From assembly GCF_037572415.1 (NCBI RefSeq), contig NZ_JBBHLB010000004.1, positions 186,001 to 250,000 on the forward strand: DNA of 64,000 nt, read 5' to 3'. This document shows positions 40,707 to 50,600 of the stretch, in pieces (within the stretch, counting starts at the first letter, position 1; each line of letters starts with the position of its first letter). This DNA is from Flavonifractor porci. Its GTDB lineage: Bacteria; Bacillota; Clostridia; Oscillospirales; Oscillospiraceae. The position numbers and the translations under genes were made by a program. A model generated the notes under the pieces. It saw only the letters and a list, made by a program, of their open reading frames with translations. It was not told the origin of the DNA and did not search any database.

Positions 40707-41702
40707 ATGGAGAAGTGGCCGATTCCGGCAGGCGTACAGCATTGTCTGGATACCCTGCGGCAGGCAGGCTATGCCGCTCATCCGGTGGGCGGCTGCGTCC
40801 GGGATCTGCTGCTGGGCCGCACGCCGGGAGACTACGACGTGTGTACCTCCGCCTATCCGGAGCAGGTGATGGGGCTGTTTGAGCATACCGTCCCCACGGG
40901 GATACAGCACGGCACCGTCACCGTCCTGACTGAGGATGGTCCAGTGGAGGTGACTACCTTCCGCCGGGAGGGCGGGTATGCCGACGGGCGGCATCCCGAT
41001 GGTGTGATCTTTGATGTGGGATTGACCGAGGACCTGGCCCGCCGGGATTTTACCATCAATGCCATGGCCCTGGGGCCGGAAGGGGAGATCATCGACCCCT
41101 TTGATGGACAGAAGGATTTGGAAGCTGAGATCATTCGGTGCGTGGGGGAGCCGGACCGGCGGTTCTCTGAGGACGCGCTGCGGATGCTGCGTGCAGTGCG
41201 CTTTGCAGCCCAACTGGGCTTTGCCATCGAGCCAGCGACTGAGGATGCCATCCGGCGGAATGCCGGACGGGTAAGCCAGGTGTCGGGGGAACGGATCAAG
41301 GCGGAGATGGAGAAAACGCTGTTGTCTCCTCATCCGGAGCGGGCGGAGGAACTCATTCGCTGGGGGTTGCTGGCTCACCTATGGCCTCAGCGGAATTGCC
41401 CTGGCCTGGTTGACCTGAGGAATTTACCGCCGCAGCCCATCCCACGGTGGCGGGGCTTTTGTACCGCGACCGGCTTTCCCCTTGAACGCCTGCCGGTGGA
41501 GCGGGCGCTGAAACGGGGCGTGTACCATCCGGAAATAGAACTGGTGCATTGCCTGACGATCTCCGGCGGGGAGTTGGCGGCCCTTGGTCTGAAAGGCCGG
41601 GAGATCGGCACGGCTCAGCGCAAACTGGCATTCCATGTACTGGACCATCCGGAGGATAACCGGCGGGACAGACTGCTGGAATTGCTGCAAAAACTAGACT
41701 GA
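40707..41702 (+). CDS. cca: CCA tRNA nucleotidyltransferase / poly(A)-polymerase-type enzyme
   Basis: 331 aa class-II nucleotidyltransferase that adds or repairs CCA at tRNA 3' ends. N-terminal pattern: VGGCVRDLLLGRTPGDYDVCTS with the catalytic DxD; then RRDFTINAMAL, DPFDGQKDL, and the neck motif EDALRMLRAVRFAAQLGF. The C-terminal region is shorter than in two-function relatives and no HD domain is visible. The ATG at 40707 is preferred over the GTG at 40698 because GGGGGAGG then lies 8 nt away. Confidence 0.9.
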   Translation: MEKWPIPAGVQHCLDTLRQAGYAAHPVGGCVRDLLLGRTPGDYDVCTSAYPEQVMGLFEHTVPTGIQHGTVTVLTEDGPVEVTTFRREGGYADGRHPDGVIFDVGLTEDLARRDFTINAMALGPEGEIIDPFDGQKDLEAEIIRCVGEPDRRFSEDALRMLRAVRFAAQLGFAIEPATEDAIRRNAGRVSQVSGERIKAEMEKTLLSPHPERAEELIRWGLLAHLWPQRNCPGLVDLRNLPPQPIPRWRGFCTATGFPLERLPVERALKRGVYHPEIELVHCLTISGGELAALGLKGREIGTAQRKLAFHVLDHPEDNRRDRLLELLQKLD

Positions 41703-41789
41703 TTGGTTTTGCTGCCTGGCATATTGTACAAAATAACAGCGCATAAATTAAGCGCAAAGCTGAAATTAGAAAGATTGACAAAAAGATGC

Positions 41790-41818
41790 TTGAAAATGGA
41801 AACGGAAAGGAGTAAGAT
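41790..41818 (+). promoter_or_regulatory. Promoter of the alpha-glucan operon
   Basis: TTGAAA (41790-41795), 17 bp, TAAGAT (41813-41818). A better -35 (TTGACA, 41775-41780) has no matching -10. The operators at 41834-41860 lie just downstream of the predicted start point. Confidence 0.5.
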
Positions 41819-41833
41819 GCAGTCACAGGGAGC

Positions 41834-41860
41834 TGGAAACGTTTCCATGAAACGTTTCCA
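41834..41860 (+). promoter_or_regulatory. Tandem LacI-family operators / cre-like site
   Basis: TGGAAACGTTTCCA (41834-41847) is a perfect 14-bp palindrome that also fits the CcpA cre consensus. A second copy (TGAAACGTTTCCA, 41848-41860) follows at once, centres 13 bp apart. The operon encodes its own LacI regulator, which is the simplest candidate to bind here. Confidence 0.85.
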
Positions 41861-41895
41861 GCCAAGACATGAATCTGTGACAGGAGGAACTTAGA

Positions 41896-43245
41896 ATGAA
41901 GAAACGTCTGTTTGCGCTTGCGTTGACCGGAACTATGGTAGCCGGTATGCTGGCCGGCTGCGGCGGCGGCGACACCACCCCTTCCGGCGGATCCTCCCCC
42001 AGCGGCGGTGGCGATGCCACCGGCGGCAAGGTCTACTACCTGAACTTCAAGCCGGAGCAGGATGCCCAGTGGCAGGAGCTGGCTGAGCTGTATACGCAGG
42101 AGACCGGCGTGGAGGTTACTGTGCTGACCGCTGCCTCCGGCAACTACGAGACCACCCTGAAGTCTGAGATGGCCAAGACTGATGCCCCCACTCTGTTCCA
42201 GGTGAACGGTCCGGTGGGCCTGGCTGCCTGGAAGGACTACTGCTATGATCTGAGCGGCTCCAAGGTGGCAGGCGAGCTGTCCAGCGACGAGTTCGCCCTG
42301 ATGGACGGGGACAAGATGGCGGGCATCGGCTACGTCATTGAGACCTACGGCATCATCTACAACAAGGCTCTGCTGGAGCAGGCCGGCTACTCCGCCGACG
42401 ATATCAAAAGCTTTGACGATTTGAAGAAGGTGGCCGAGGACATCACTGCCCGCAAGGGCGAGCTGGGCTTCTCCGCCTTCACCTCCGCCGGCATGGACGG
42501 CTCCTCCGACTGGCGCTTCAAGACCCACCTGGCCAACCTGCCCATCTACTATGAGTACAAGGCCGACGGCATCGCTAATACCGACGCCATCAAGGGCACC
42601 TACCTGGACAACTACCGTCAGATCTGGGATCTGTACATCAACAACGCCACCTGTGAGCCCGCGCTGCTGTCCACCAAGACCGGCGACGACGCTGTGGCTG
42701 AGTTTGTGACCGGTCAGGCGGTGTTCTATCAGAATGGCACCTGGGCCTACAATGATGTGGCCGAGCTGGGCGACGAAAACCTGGGTATGCTGCCCATCTA
42801 CATCGGCGCCGAGGGCGAGGATAAGCAGGGCCTGTGTACCGGTACCGAGAATTACTGGTGCGTCAATGCCAAGGCTTCCGAGGCCGACATCCAGGCCACT
42901 CTGGACTTCATGTATTGGTGCGTGACCTCCGAGACCGGCACCAAGGCCATGTGCGGCGGTGAGGGCGCCATGCCCTCCGGCCAGGCCGGCATGGGCTTCG
43001 TGATCCCCTTCAAGGGCAACCTGGAGTCCACCAACCCCCTGGTCAACATCGGCAACCAGTATGTGGCCGATGGCTATGAGTCCGTGTCCTGGAACTTCTC
43101 CACCATGCCCTCCGAGGAGTGGAAGAACGGCGTGGGTTCCGCTCTGACCGCCTACGCAGCCGACCAGACCGACGCCAAGTGGGACGCCGTGGTGTCCGCC
43201 TTCGTGGATGGCTGGGCCTCCGAGGCTGCCGCGGTCAACGGCTGA
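41896..43245 (+). CDS. Sugar-binding lipoprotein of an ABC importer (maltodextrin type)
   Basis: 449 aa family-1 solute-binding protein. Lipobox LAGC with Cys22 followed by a Gly/Ser/Pro-rich linker. The lobe signatures (YLNFKPEQDAQWQELAELYTQETG, then GYVIETYGIIYNKALLEQAGY) are those of oligosaccharide-binding proteins. Its place in front of two MalF/MalG-like permeases, a LacI regulator and malQ points to maltodextrin or another alpha-glucan. Start after ACAGGAGGAAC. Confidence 0.93.
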   Translation: MKKRLFALALTGTMVAGMLAGCGGGDTTPSGGSSPSGGGDATGGKVYYLNFKPEQDAQWQELAELYTQETGVEVTVLTAASGNYETTLKSEMAKTDAPTLFQVNGPVGLAAWKDYCYDLSGSKVAGELSSDEFALMDGDKMAGIGYVIETYGIIYNKALLEQAGYSADDIKSFDDLKKVAEDITARKGELGFSAFTSAGMDGSSDWRFKTHLANLPIYYEYKADGIANTDAIKGTYLDNYRQIWDLYINNATCEPALLSTKTGDDAVAEFVTGQAVFYQNGTWAYNDVAELGDENLGMLPIYIGAEGEDKQGLCTGTENYWCVNAKASEADIQATLDFMYWCVTSETGTKAMCGGEGAMPSGQAGMGFVIPFKGNLESTNPLVNIGNQYVADGYESVSWNFSTMPSEEWKNGVGSALTAYAADQTDAKWDAVVSAFVDGWASEAAAVNG

Positions 43246-43343
43246 GTCTGACCTTAACATCAACTGCTGAACAGGCAGCGGGCGGGCGTTCTGCCCGCCC
43301 GCTGCCTCTGCCTTTTTGAGCAATGAGAGAGGAGGTCGATCCT

Positions 43344-44186
43344 TTGGAAAAGGCAATCAAGCGGTATTTTCCCATTTTCCTGCTGCCTACTCTGATCGCG
43401 TTCACCATCGGCTTTATCGTACCCTTTATCATGGGTATCTGGCTGTCCTTCTGTGAGTTTACCACCGTCACCGACGCCACCTTTGTGGGCCTGAGCAACT
43501 ACATCAAGGCCTTCCGGGACCCCATATTCCTCCACTCCTTCTGGTATACCGCCCTCTTCGCGGTGGTCTCCCTGGTGGTCATCAATGTAATCGCCTTTGC
43601 CATCGCTCTGGCCCTTACACAGAAGCTGCGGGGCACCAACATCTTCCGTACCGTGTTCTTTATGCCCAACCTGATCGGCGGCATTGTGCTGGGTTATATC
43701 TGGCAGCTGATCTTCAACGGCCTGCTGGCCCCCTTTGCCACCGCCCTCAACCTCAACGAGTGGTACGGCTTCTGGGGACTCATTATCCTGGTGGCCTGGC
43801 AGCAGATCGGCTATATGATGATCATCTACATCGCCGGCCTCCAGTCCATCCCCGGCGACGTGATGGAGGCCGCCGCCATTGACGGTGCCAGCGGTCATCA
43901 GCGGCTCTTTAAGGTGACTATCCCCATGATGATGCCGTCCATCACCATCTGCACCTTCCTGTCGGTGGTCAACGGCTTCAAGCTCTTTGACCAGAACCTG
44001 TCCCTCACCGCCGGCGAGCCCTCCAAGATGTCCGAGATGCTGGCGCTGAACATTTACAACACCTTCTATGGCCGCACTGGCTGGGAGGGCGTGGGCCAGG
44101 CCAAGGCCGTAGTCTTCTTCATTTTGGTGGTGGCCATCGGCCTGATCCAGCTGAAAGCCACCCGTTCCAAGGAGGTGCAGCAGTAA
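43344..44186 (+). CDS. Sugar ABC importer permease, MalF type
   Basis: 280 aa, six membrane segments, EAA loop GDVMEAAAIDGASGHQRLFKVTIPMM. I place the start at the TTG at 43344, 9 nt after AGAGGAGG; the ATG at 43323 lies ahead of that site. Overlaps the second permease by one base (TAATG). Confidence 0.92.
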   Translation: MEKAIKRYFPIFLLPTLIAFTIGFIVPFIMGIWLSFCEFTTVTDATFVGLSNYIKAFRDPIFLHSFWYTALFAVVSLVVINVIAFAIALALTQKLRGTNIFRTVFFMPNLIGGIVLGYIWQLIFNGLLAPFATALNLNEWYGFWGLIILVAWQQIGYMMIIYIAGLQSIPGDVMEAAAIDGASGHQRLFKVTIPMMMPSITICTFLSVVNGFKLFDQNLSLTAGEPSKMSEMLALNIYNTFYGRTGWEGVGQAKAVVFFILVVAIGLIQLKATRSKEVQQ

Positions 44187-45022
44187 TGATCCGGAAAAAA
44201 CGGGTGAACCGGCTGGGTACCGGTCTGTTCACCTTCATCAGCATTTTTTATGTGCTACCCGTTGTGGTGGTACTCTTCAACTCCTTCAAGAAGAAGTCCT
44301 ACATCAACCTGGAACCCTTCAAGCTGCCCAATGAGACTACCTTTACCGGTCTGGACAACTACACCACCGCCATCAACCAGTATGACTTCCTGAAAGCGGT
44401 GGGATGGACGGTGTTCATCACCGTGGGCTCGGTGATCGTGATCCTGATCTGTACCTCCATGTGTGCCTGGTTCATCACCCGAGTACGCACCCGGGTTACC
44501 AGGGCCATCTATGTCCTGTGTGTGTTCTCTATGGTGGTCCCCTTCCAGATGGTCATGTTTACCTTGTCCCTGGTCACTGACCGCTTGGGCCTGGGCACCC
44601 CCTGGGGCCTTATCATCATCTATCTGGGCTTTGGCGCAGGTCTGGCGGTGTTCATGTTCTGCGGCTTCGTCAAGTCCATCCCCATCGAGATCGAGGAAGC
44701 CGCCATGATCGACGGCTGTTCCCCCATCCGCACCTTCTTCTCGGTGGTGCTCCCCATCATGAAGCCCACCTACATCTCTGTAGGCATTCTGGAGACCATG
44801 TGGATCTGGAACGACTTCCTGCTGCCCTACCTGACGCTGGACATCAAGAAGTACAAGACCATCTCCATTGTGATCCAGTACATGAAGGGCTCCTACGGCC
44901 GGGTGGACATGGGCGCCATCATGGCCGCCCTCATCATGGCGGTGATCCCGGTGGTTATCTTCTATCTGTCCTGCCAGAAGCACATCATCAAGGGCGTGGC
45001 CGCAGGCGCGGTCAAGGGATAA
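44186..45022 (+). CDS. Sugar ABC importer permease, MalG type
   Basis: 278 aa, six membrane segments. EAA loop PIEIEEAAMIDGCSPIRTFFSVVLPIMKP is typical of MalG. GGAGGTGCAGC precedes the start inside the previous gene. No ATP-binding gene follows, so the pair probably uses a shared MsmK-type ATPase from elsewhere, as is common in Firmicutes. Confidence 0.93.
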   Translation: MIRKKRVNRLGTGLFTFISIFYVLPVVVVLFNSFKKKSYINLEPFKLPNETTFTGLDNYTTAINQYDFLKAVGWTVFITVGSVIVILICTSMCAWFITRVRTRVTRAIYVLCVFSMVVPFQMVMFTLSLVTDRLGLGTPWGLIIIYLGFGAGLAVFMFCGFVKSIPIEIEEAAMIDGCSPIRTFFSVVLPIMKPTYISVGILETMWIWNDFLLPYLTLDIKKYKTISIVIQYMKGSYGRVDMGAIMAALIMAVIPVVIFYLSCQKHIIKGVAAGAVKG

Positions 45023-45054
45023 TAAAGACGCAGACCAACAAGAGGTGAGTTCCT

Positions 45055-46062
45055 TTGACCATCAAAGACATCGCCAAGCTGTCCGGCTATGCGGTGGGTA
45101 CCGTGTCCCGGGTACTCAACGACCGGCCGGACGTGTCCGAGGAGGCCCGCGCCAAGGTGATGGCGGTGGTGGAGGCCCACCACTTTAAGCGCAACAGCAA
45201 TGCCAAGCACCTGAAGCAGCAGGCCAGCAGTGGAGTGGCCCTTATCGTCAAGGGCACCCAGAATATGCTTTTTGCAGACCTGGTGGAACAGATACAGACC
45301 CGTATCCGGGACAGCGGATATCCCAGCCTTATCTACTATATCGACGAGGATGACGATGAGATCGACCAGGCCATTCAGGTGTGCCGGGAACGGCGGCCTA
45401 TGGGCATCCTCTTCCTGGGCAGCAACCTGAGCCTGTTCCAGGCCGGATTTCACCGCATTACCATCCCCTGCGTGCTGGTGACCAACTCGGCGGACGGGCT
45501 GGAGTTGCCCAACCTGTCCAGCGTTTCCACCGACGATACCGACGGCGCCCGTCGGGCGGTGGAGCGGCTGATGGATTTGGGCCACCGGACCATTGGCATC
45601 CTGGGAGGCCGGGCGGAGCAGTCCAACGCCGCTCAGGCCCGTCTGGAGGGGGTGCGCCTGGCCTTTAATGACCGGGGCATGACGCTGGATGAGGCGAAAC
45701 AGTGCGAGACCGCCCGCTTCGATCTGTCGGGGGGATATGCCGCTATGGAGCGGCTGCTGAATAAGCTGCCCGGCATGACCGCTGTGTTTGCCATGTCGGA
45801 TGTGCAGGCCCTGGGGGCCATGCGGGCCCTCCACGATCGTGGATTGCGTGTGCCGGAGGACATCTCCATATTAGGCTACGATGGCATCGAGCTGGGACGG
45901 TACGCAGTGCCCCGGCTGACCACCGTCCGCCAGGACGCGCAGCGGTTGGCGGAGCGGAGTGTGGATCTGCTGATCCACCAGATTCAGGACGGCGCGCAGC
46001 CCGTCCATGAGCTGATCCCCTATACCTTTCTGGACGGGGAGAGCGTGAAGGAAAGGATGTGA
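45055..46062 (+). CDS. LacI-family repressor of the alpha-glucan operon
   Basis: 335 aa. N-terminal helix-turn-helix and hinge (TIKDIAKLSGYAVGTVSRVLNDRPDVSEEARAKVMAVVEAHHF) then a periplasmic-binding-protein-like ligand domain ending in the usual PRLTTVRQD region. The start is a TTG (45055-45057) after AGAGGTGAG. It lies between the permeases and malQ, so it is made together with the system it controls; the tandem palindromes at 41834 are its likely sites. Confidence 0.95.
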   Translation: MTIKDIAKLSGYAVGTVSRVLNDRPDVSEEARAKVMAVVEAHHFKRNSNAKHLKQQASSGVALIVKGTQNMLFADLVEQIQTRIRDSGYPSLIYYIDEDDDEIDQAIQVCRERRPMGILFLGSNLSLFQAGFHRITIPCVLVTNSADGLELPNLSSVSTDDTDGARRAVERLMDLGHRTIGILGGRAEQSNAAQARLEGVRLAFNDRGMTLDEAKQCETARFDLSGGYAAMERLLNKLPGMTAVFAMSDVQALGAMRALHDRGLRVPEDISILGYDGIELGRYAVPRLTTVRQDAQRLAERSVDLLIHQIQDGAQPVHELIPYTFLDGESVKERM

Positions 46063-46066
46063 AACT

Positions 46067-47560
46067 ATGCGGACCGGCGGCATTCTGATGCACATCACTT
46101 CGCTGCCATCTCCCTACGGCGTGGGCACCATGGGCGCCTGCGCCCGGCGGTTCGTGGATTTCCTCCAGGCGGCGGGTCAGTCCCTGTGGCAGATTCTGCC
46201 CATCTGTCCCACCAGCTACGGAGATTCTCCCTATCAGAGTTTTTCCACCTTTGCGGGCAATCCTTACCTCATTGACCTGGACGATTTGGCTGCCGACGGC
46301 CTGCTGGATCGGTCGGACTATGAGTCTTTGGACTGGGGGGACGATCCTCAGCGGGTGGATTACGGCAAACTGTATCACAACCGCTACCCGGTGCTGCGGA
46401 AGGCGTGCAAGGCGCTGCTGGCTGCACCCACGGCGGACTACTGGACCTTCTGTGAGGAGAACTCCTTCTGGCTGGAGGACTATGCCCTCTTTATGGCAAT
46501 GAAAGAGGCCAATGGTGGTGAGCCCTGGACGGACTGGGAGCAGCCGGTCAGGGACCGGGAGCGGGTGGCTCTCAATCGAGTACGCCGGGCCCTGGCCGCC
46601 GATCTGGCCTTCTGGAGAGGGGTGCAGTACCTCTTTTTCCGGCAGTGGAAGGCACTCAAGGAGTACGCCAACGGGCGGGGTATCCGGATCATCGGCGATC
46701 TGCCCATCTATGTCTCCGCAGACAGTGTGGATGTGTGGGCCCATCCGGAGCAGTTCCAGCTGGACGAGCACCGACGGCCCACTGAGGTGGCGGGCTGTCC
46801 GCCTGACGGCTTCTCCGCTGACGGCCAGCTGTGGGGTAACCCGCTCTTTGACTGGGACTATATGGAGCGGGACAACTTTTCCTGGTGGGTGCGCCGCATC
46901 GCCTATCAGTTTGAGATCTACGACGTGCTGCGCATCGACCACTTCCGGGGCTTTGATGCTTACTATGCCATCCCCTATGGGGAGCCCACTGCCCAGAATG
47001 GCCGCTGGCGGCAGGGCCCCGGGATCAAACTTTTCCAGGCCGTGGAGCGGGCCCTGGGTAAAAAGGATATCATTGCGGAGGATCTGGGCTTTCTGACTCC
47101 ATCAGTCCACCGCCTTCGGGATGAGACCGGATTCCCCGGTATGAAGGTGCTCCAGTTTGCCTTTGACAGCCGGGATAAGGAGGGGCCGGCCTATCTGCCT
47201 CACAACTATCCGGCCAACTGTGTGGTCTATGTGGGTACCCACGACAACGAGCCCGCTATGGGCTGGCTGGTGACCGCCCGACCGGAGGATGTGGCTTATG
47301 CCCGGGAGTATCTCCACCTGGACCAACGGGAAGGGGAGAACTGGGGCATGATGCGGACGGTCTGGGCCAGTGTGGGCCGGTATGCTGTGGTACAGATCCA
47401 GGACGTGCTGGGGCTTGGCTCGGAGGGGCGGATGAATACCCCATCTACTTTGGGCCGCAACTGGACCTGGCGAGCGCCGGAGGGCTTTGACAGCCCGGCG
47501 CTGGCGGTCAAACTCCACCGGCAGATGGCACTGTACGGACGGCTGCCCCAAGCAGAATAA
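46067..47560 (+). CDS. malQ: 4-alpha-glucanotransferase
   Basis: 497 aa, GH77. Transfers maltosyl segments between alpha-1,4-glucans, producing glucose and longer chains for phosphorylase. Visible: RTGGILMHITSLPSPYGVGTMG, QSLWQILPICPTSYGDSPYQSFSTFAGNPYLI, the nucleophile region RIDHFRGFDAYY, EDLGFLT and GTHDNEP. AAAGGATGTGAAACT precedes the ATG. Last gene of the operon, ending at a strong terminator. Confidence 0.97.
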   Translation: MRTGGILMHITSLPSPYGVGTMGACARRFVDFLQAAGQSLWQILPICPTSYGDSPYQSFSTFAGNPYLIDLDDLAADGLLDRSDYESLDWGDDPQRVDYGKLYHNRYPVLRKACKALLAAPTADYWTFCEENSFWLEDYALFMAMKEANGGEPWTDWEQPVRDRERVALNRVRRALAADLAFWRGVQYLFFRQWKALKEYANGRGIRIIGDLPIYVSADSVDVWAHPEQFQLDEHRRPTEVAGCPPDGFSADGQLWGNPLFDWDYMERDNFSWWVRRIAYQFEIYDVLRIDHFRGFDAYYAIPYGEPTAQNGRWRQGPGIKLFQAVERALGKKDIIAEDLGFLTPSVHRLRDETGFPGMKVLQFAFDSRDKEGPAYLPHNYPANCVVYVGTHDNEPAMGWLVTARPEDVAYAREYLHLDQREGENWGMMRTVWASVGRYAVVQIQDVLGLGSEGRMNTPSTLGRNWTWRAPEGFDSPALAVKLHRQMALYGRLPQAE

Positions 47561-47562
47561 GA

Positions 47563-47600
47563 GCAAGAAAAAAGTGCGCGTCAGCGCACTTTTTTCTTGC
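47563..47600. terminator. Bidirectional terminator after malQ
   Basis: Perfect 17-bp arms (47563-47579 and 47584-47600), loop GTCA, with A6/T6 in the arms. Confidence 0.93.
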
Positions 47601-47610
47601 CTGTTTGATA

Positions 47611-50600
47611 TCACAGCATGGCGTACAGCAGTTTGGCAACCTCGCCCCGGGTGATGGAGTCGGCGGGGCGGATCAGATTGTTGTTGCCGCTGACCACGCC
47701 CTGGGTCACCAGGATCTGTGTGTAGGAGAGAGCCCAGGCGGGGACCTGACCGGCGTCGTCAAAGGTCAGATCATTGGCGGTGTAGCCCTTGACCTGGGTA
47801 CGGCCCAGAATGGTGATGGCTTCAGCACGGGTGATGGTGGACATGGGGTTGGCCAGCAGCTGACCGCCGCTGGAGGCGCCCTGAAGGATACCCAGGCTGT
47901 ACATAGCCTTGATCTCGCTGAGGGCCCAGGAGGGGATGGCGTCGGCGTCGGCAAAGGGCAGCTCCACATTGGCGTACTGCTCCAGATCCAGGCCCATCCA
48001 CCGGGCCGCCAGGGCAAAGAACTCCGCCCGGGAGATGTTCTTGTTGGGTTCGTACTGAGGGGTATTTCCACCGGTGCCCTGGGAGATGCCCTGGTCGTAC
48101 AGGAAGGTGGCGTAGGGCTCTGCCCAGTGGCCGGTCATATCGCCGAAGGGACTGGGCCGACTGGAGGAGGGCTTCACGTCGGCGGATGCCCGGGCAAGAT
48201 TGCCGCTTGCATCGGAGGCAGTGACGGTGGCCCGGTGATAGCCGTTGTCAGCGGCAGGCAGGGTGGCGGTAAGCGTGCCGGTGGCTTCATTCCAGCTGGC
48301 AGTCAGGGGCTTGCCGTCATAAGTGAGGGCCACATTGCTCTGAGGAATGCTCTTGTCCAGATCATCCTTGACTGTGGCGGTGAGCTGGGTGCCCTTTACC
48401 GACACGGAGACAGTGGGGGCGATGCTGTCGGTAACCTGCTGATTGGCGGTGACCAGCTGGTCCAGCCAGATGGAGCCCGTCTGGCGCTCCGCGCCGCCGC
48501 CGTAGATCACATCCAGGCTGGACAGAGTGGAGGTACCGGCGGGCAGCTGGACCATGACATACTTCCAGCCGGTAAAGTCCAGGGCGGTCAGAAGGAACTG
48601 CTGGGTCTGTCCATCCGGATCAGCGGCGGTGGCCATCAGGGTATTGCCAGAACCGTTGCCGTATACCCACATACCCAGCCAGCTTTCCCCTTCGGGAATG
48701 GAGAGGGAGGTAGACAGACTGGCGGAGCCGCTGGTGGCATCATAGGACAGCTTCAGGCTCTGGCTGCCGTTGTGTACGAAGTCCAGACCGGTTTCCTTCT
48801 CGGCGGTGGCGGTATCGGTGTTCTGGAAGGAAGACAGGTCGCCCTCACAGGTATCCAGGGTCTTGACATGGCTGGCAATGGTGACCGGGATGGTGACGCT
48901 CTTGCCGCCGGCGGAGACGGTGAGACTGCCGCTGCCGCTCTCCTGAGAGGCCTTAAGTACACCGTTAGCATCGATCGTGCCCAGAGCAGAGTCCAGGGAC
49001 CAGGTAAAGCAGGTGTCCTGGGCAGTGAGTCCCAGGGTGCGGTAGGTGGCAGAGGCCTTCAGATCGATCTGCTGACCGGGATTGAGGTTCAGGGAGGTGA
49101 TCTTGGAGCCGGTAGACTCACTGGAAATAGTGATGGCGTCCGGTGTGGCCACGGTGGTCAGATAGGCGGTGCCCGAGTGCTCACCATCTGTAGCGGTGAC
49201 CTGGTAGAAACCGCTCTTGCTGCCGGCGGTAAAGAGCCCGCTCTCATCGATGGTTCCGCCGCCGTCAGAAACGGACCAGGATACCGTGTTTCCAGTGGTG
49301 GGATAGTAGTTGGTATCCAGGCCGGTAGCAGAGAGCTGAACTGTGGCGCCGGAGAGTAGCATGGAATCGGTGGGGGTCACATAGTAGCTGTCCAGCTCAC
49401 CGGTGGGCTGAAGGGTGGTGGTCAGGAAGATAGCGGTGCTGTTGGAACGCTGGGAACCATCAGAGGGACGGTTGACCACCTGCATTCCGTTGGTGTCTGG
49501 ATAGGTAGCGCCGATGGTGGTGGAGCCGCCGCCGTCCATGGCAATGGCCTCCACACAACCCAGTTCCACCAGTCGCTGAGCAGCCTGGGACAGGGTGCAG
49601 CCCACACTATAGCCGGACTGCTTGCCGTCCAGGGTGTAGAAGATCACGGTGCCGTCCGCCTTTACGCCAACTGCTGTCCAGGCGGTGCGCTCCGAGGGCA
49701 GGCCGGAGGAGACCACCTTGCCGTCGGTAACAATTTTATAAGTACCGCCCAGTGCCTGGTCCACGCTGTTCCACCGCTCATCGGTGCTGGTGATGGACAG
49801 GGTCACCGTGTCGCCGGGCTGGAGGGCGCGGAGCTTGGCTAGAATGTCGGCGTTGTCCTTGGCATTCATGGTGAGGACAGCCTTGCCCTCGGGAATGGCG
49901 ATGCTGCCGGTGGATTCCAGCACTTGGTCCACGGTATACTGGACCTCCTTGCCGATGGTGGGCTGCATGGCGCTGGTGCCGCTGCCGTCGTCCACCGGGG
50001 TGAGGATCACATCCACACCGGGGTCGGTATTCTGGGTGGTGGAAGCGAAGTCAGAGGTGAGCAGGGTCAGCCCACCGCTGGTGTCACTGGCGGTGAGCTT
50101 GCGCACTTTGTTGATGGCGCCGCTCACCTTGTAAGTGGAGCCGCCGAAGGTGACAGTGGTGGAGAGGGCTGGCTGACCGATAAAGGCGGTACCGTCCTCG
50201 TGAAAACCGATGGCCCAGGAGTTGTTGTAGTAGGGGGTGGCACGTACTACGCCGTCGGTGACCAGCAGGCCTACTGTGGAGCCGGTGGAAAGTACATACC
50301 AGTCTCCGTTGATGCCGGAGACCACCCGCTTCCCCTGATTTTCCAGATTCTTGGCCATGTTGGACAGGGTGAGCCGGTCCAGTACCTTGTTTCCGTAGGC
50401 TACGGTAGGCACTACATTTTCATTGGGACTGTAAGAGATGTAGTACTCGTGGCGCAGATCGGAGTAGCTGTCACTCCAGAAAATGTTTTTGCCCAGGGTG
50501 GCACCCTGAGAGAGAGGGACCTGGCCTGTGTGCAGGTCCCAGCCCAGCGCGTATGAGGCCGACGCCGCAGTGACCGTCAGAGCCAGAGCCAGGCCTGCTG

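Noticed and set aside
41353..43356. Long open frame opposite the cca and sugar-binding genes
   Set aside because: It spans two unrelated genes on the other strand and has no domain.
47605..49359. Long open frame opposite the large SLH protein
   Set aside because: Shadow of the repeated Gly/Thr/Ser codons of the surface protein; no ribosome site.
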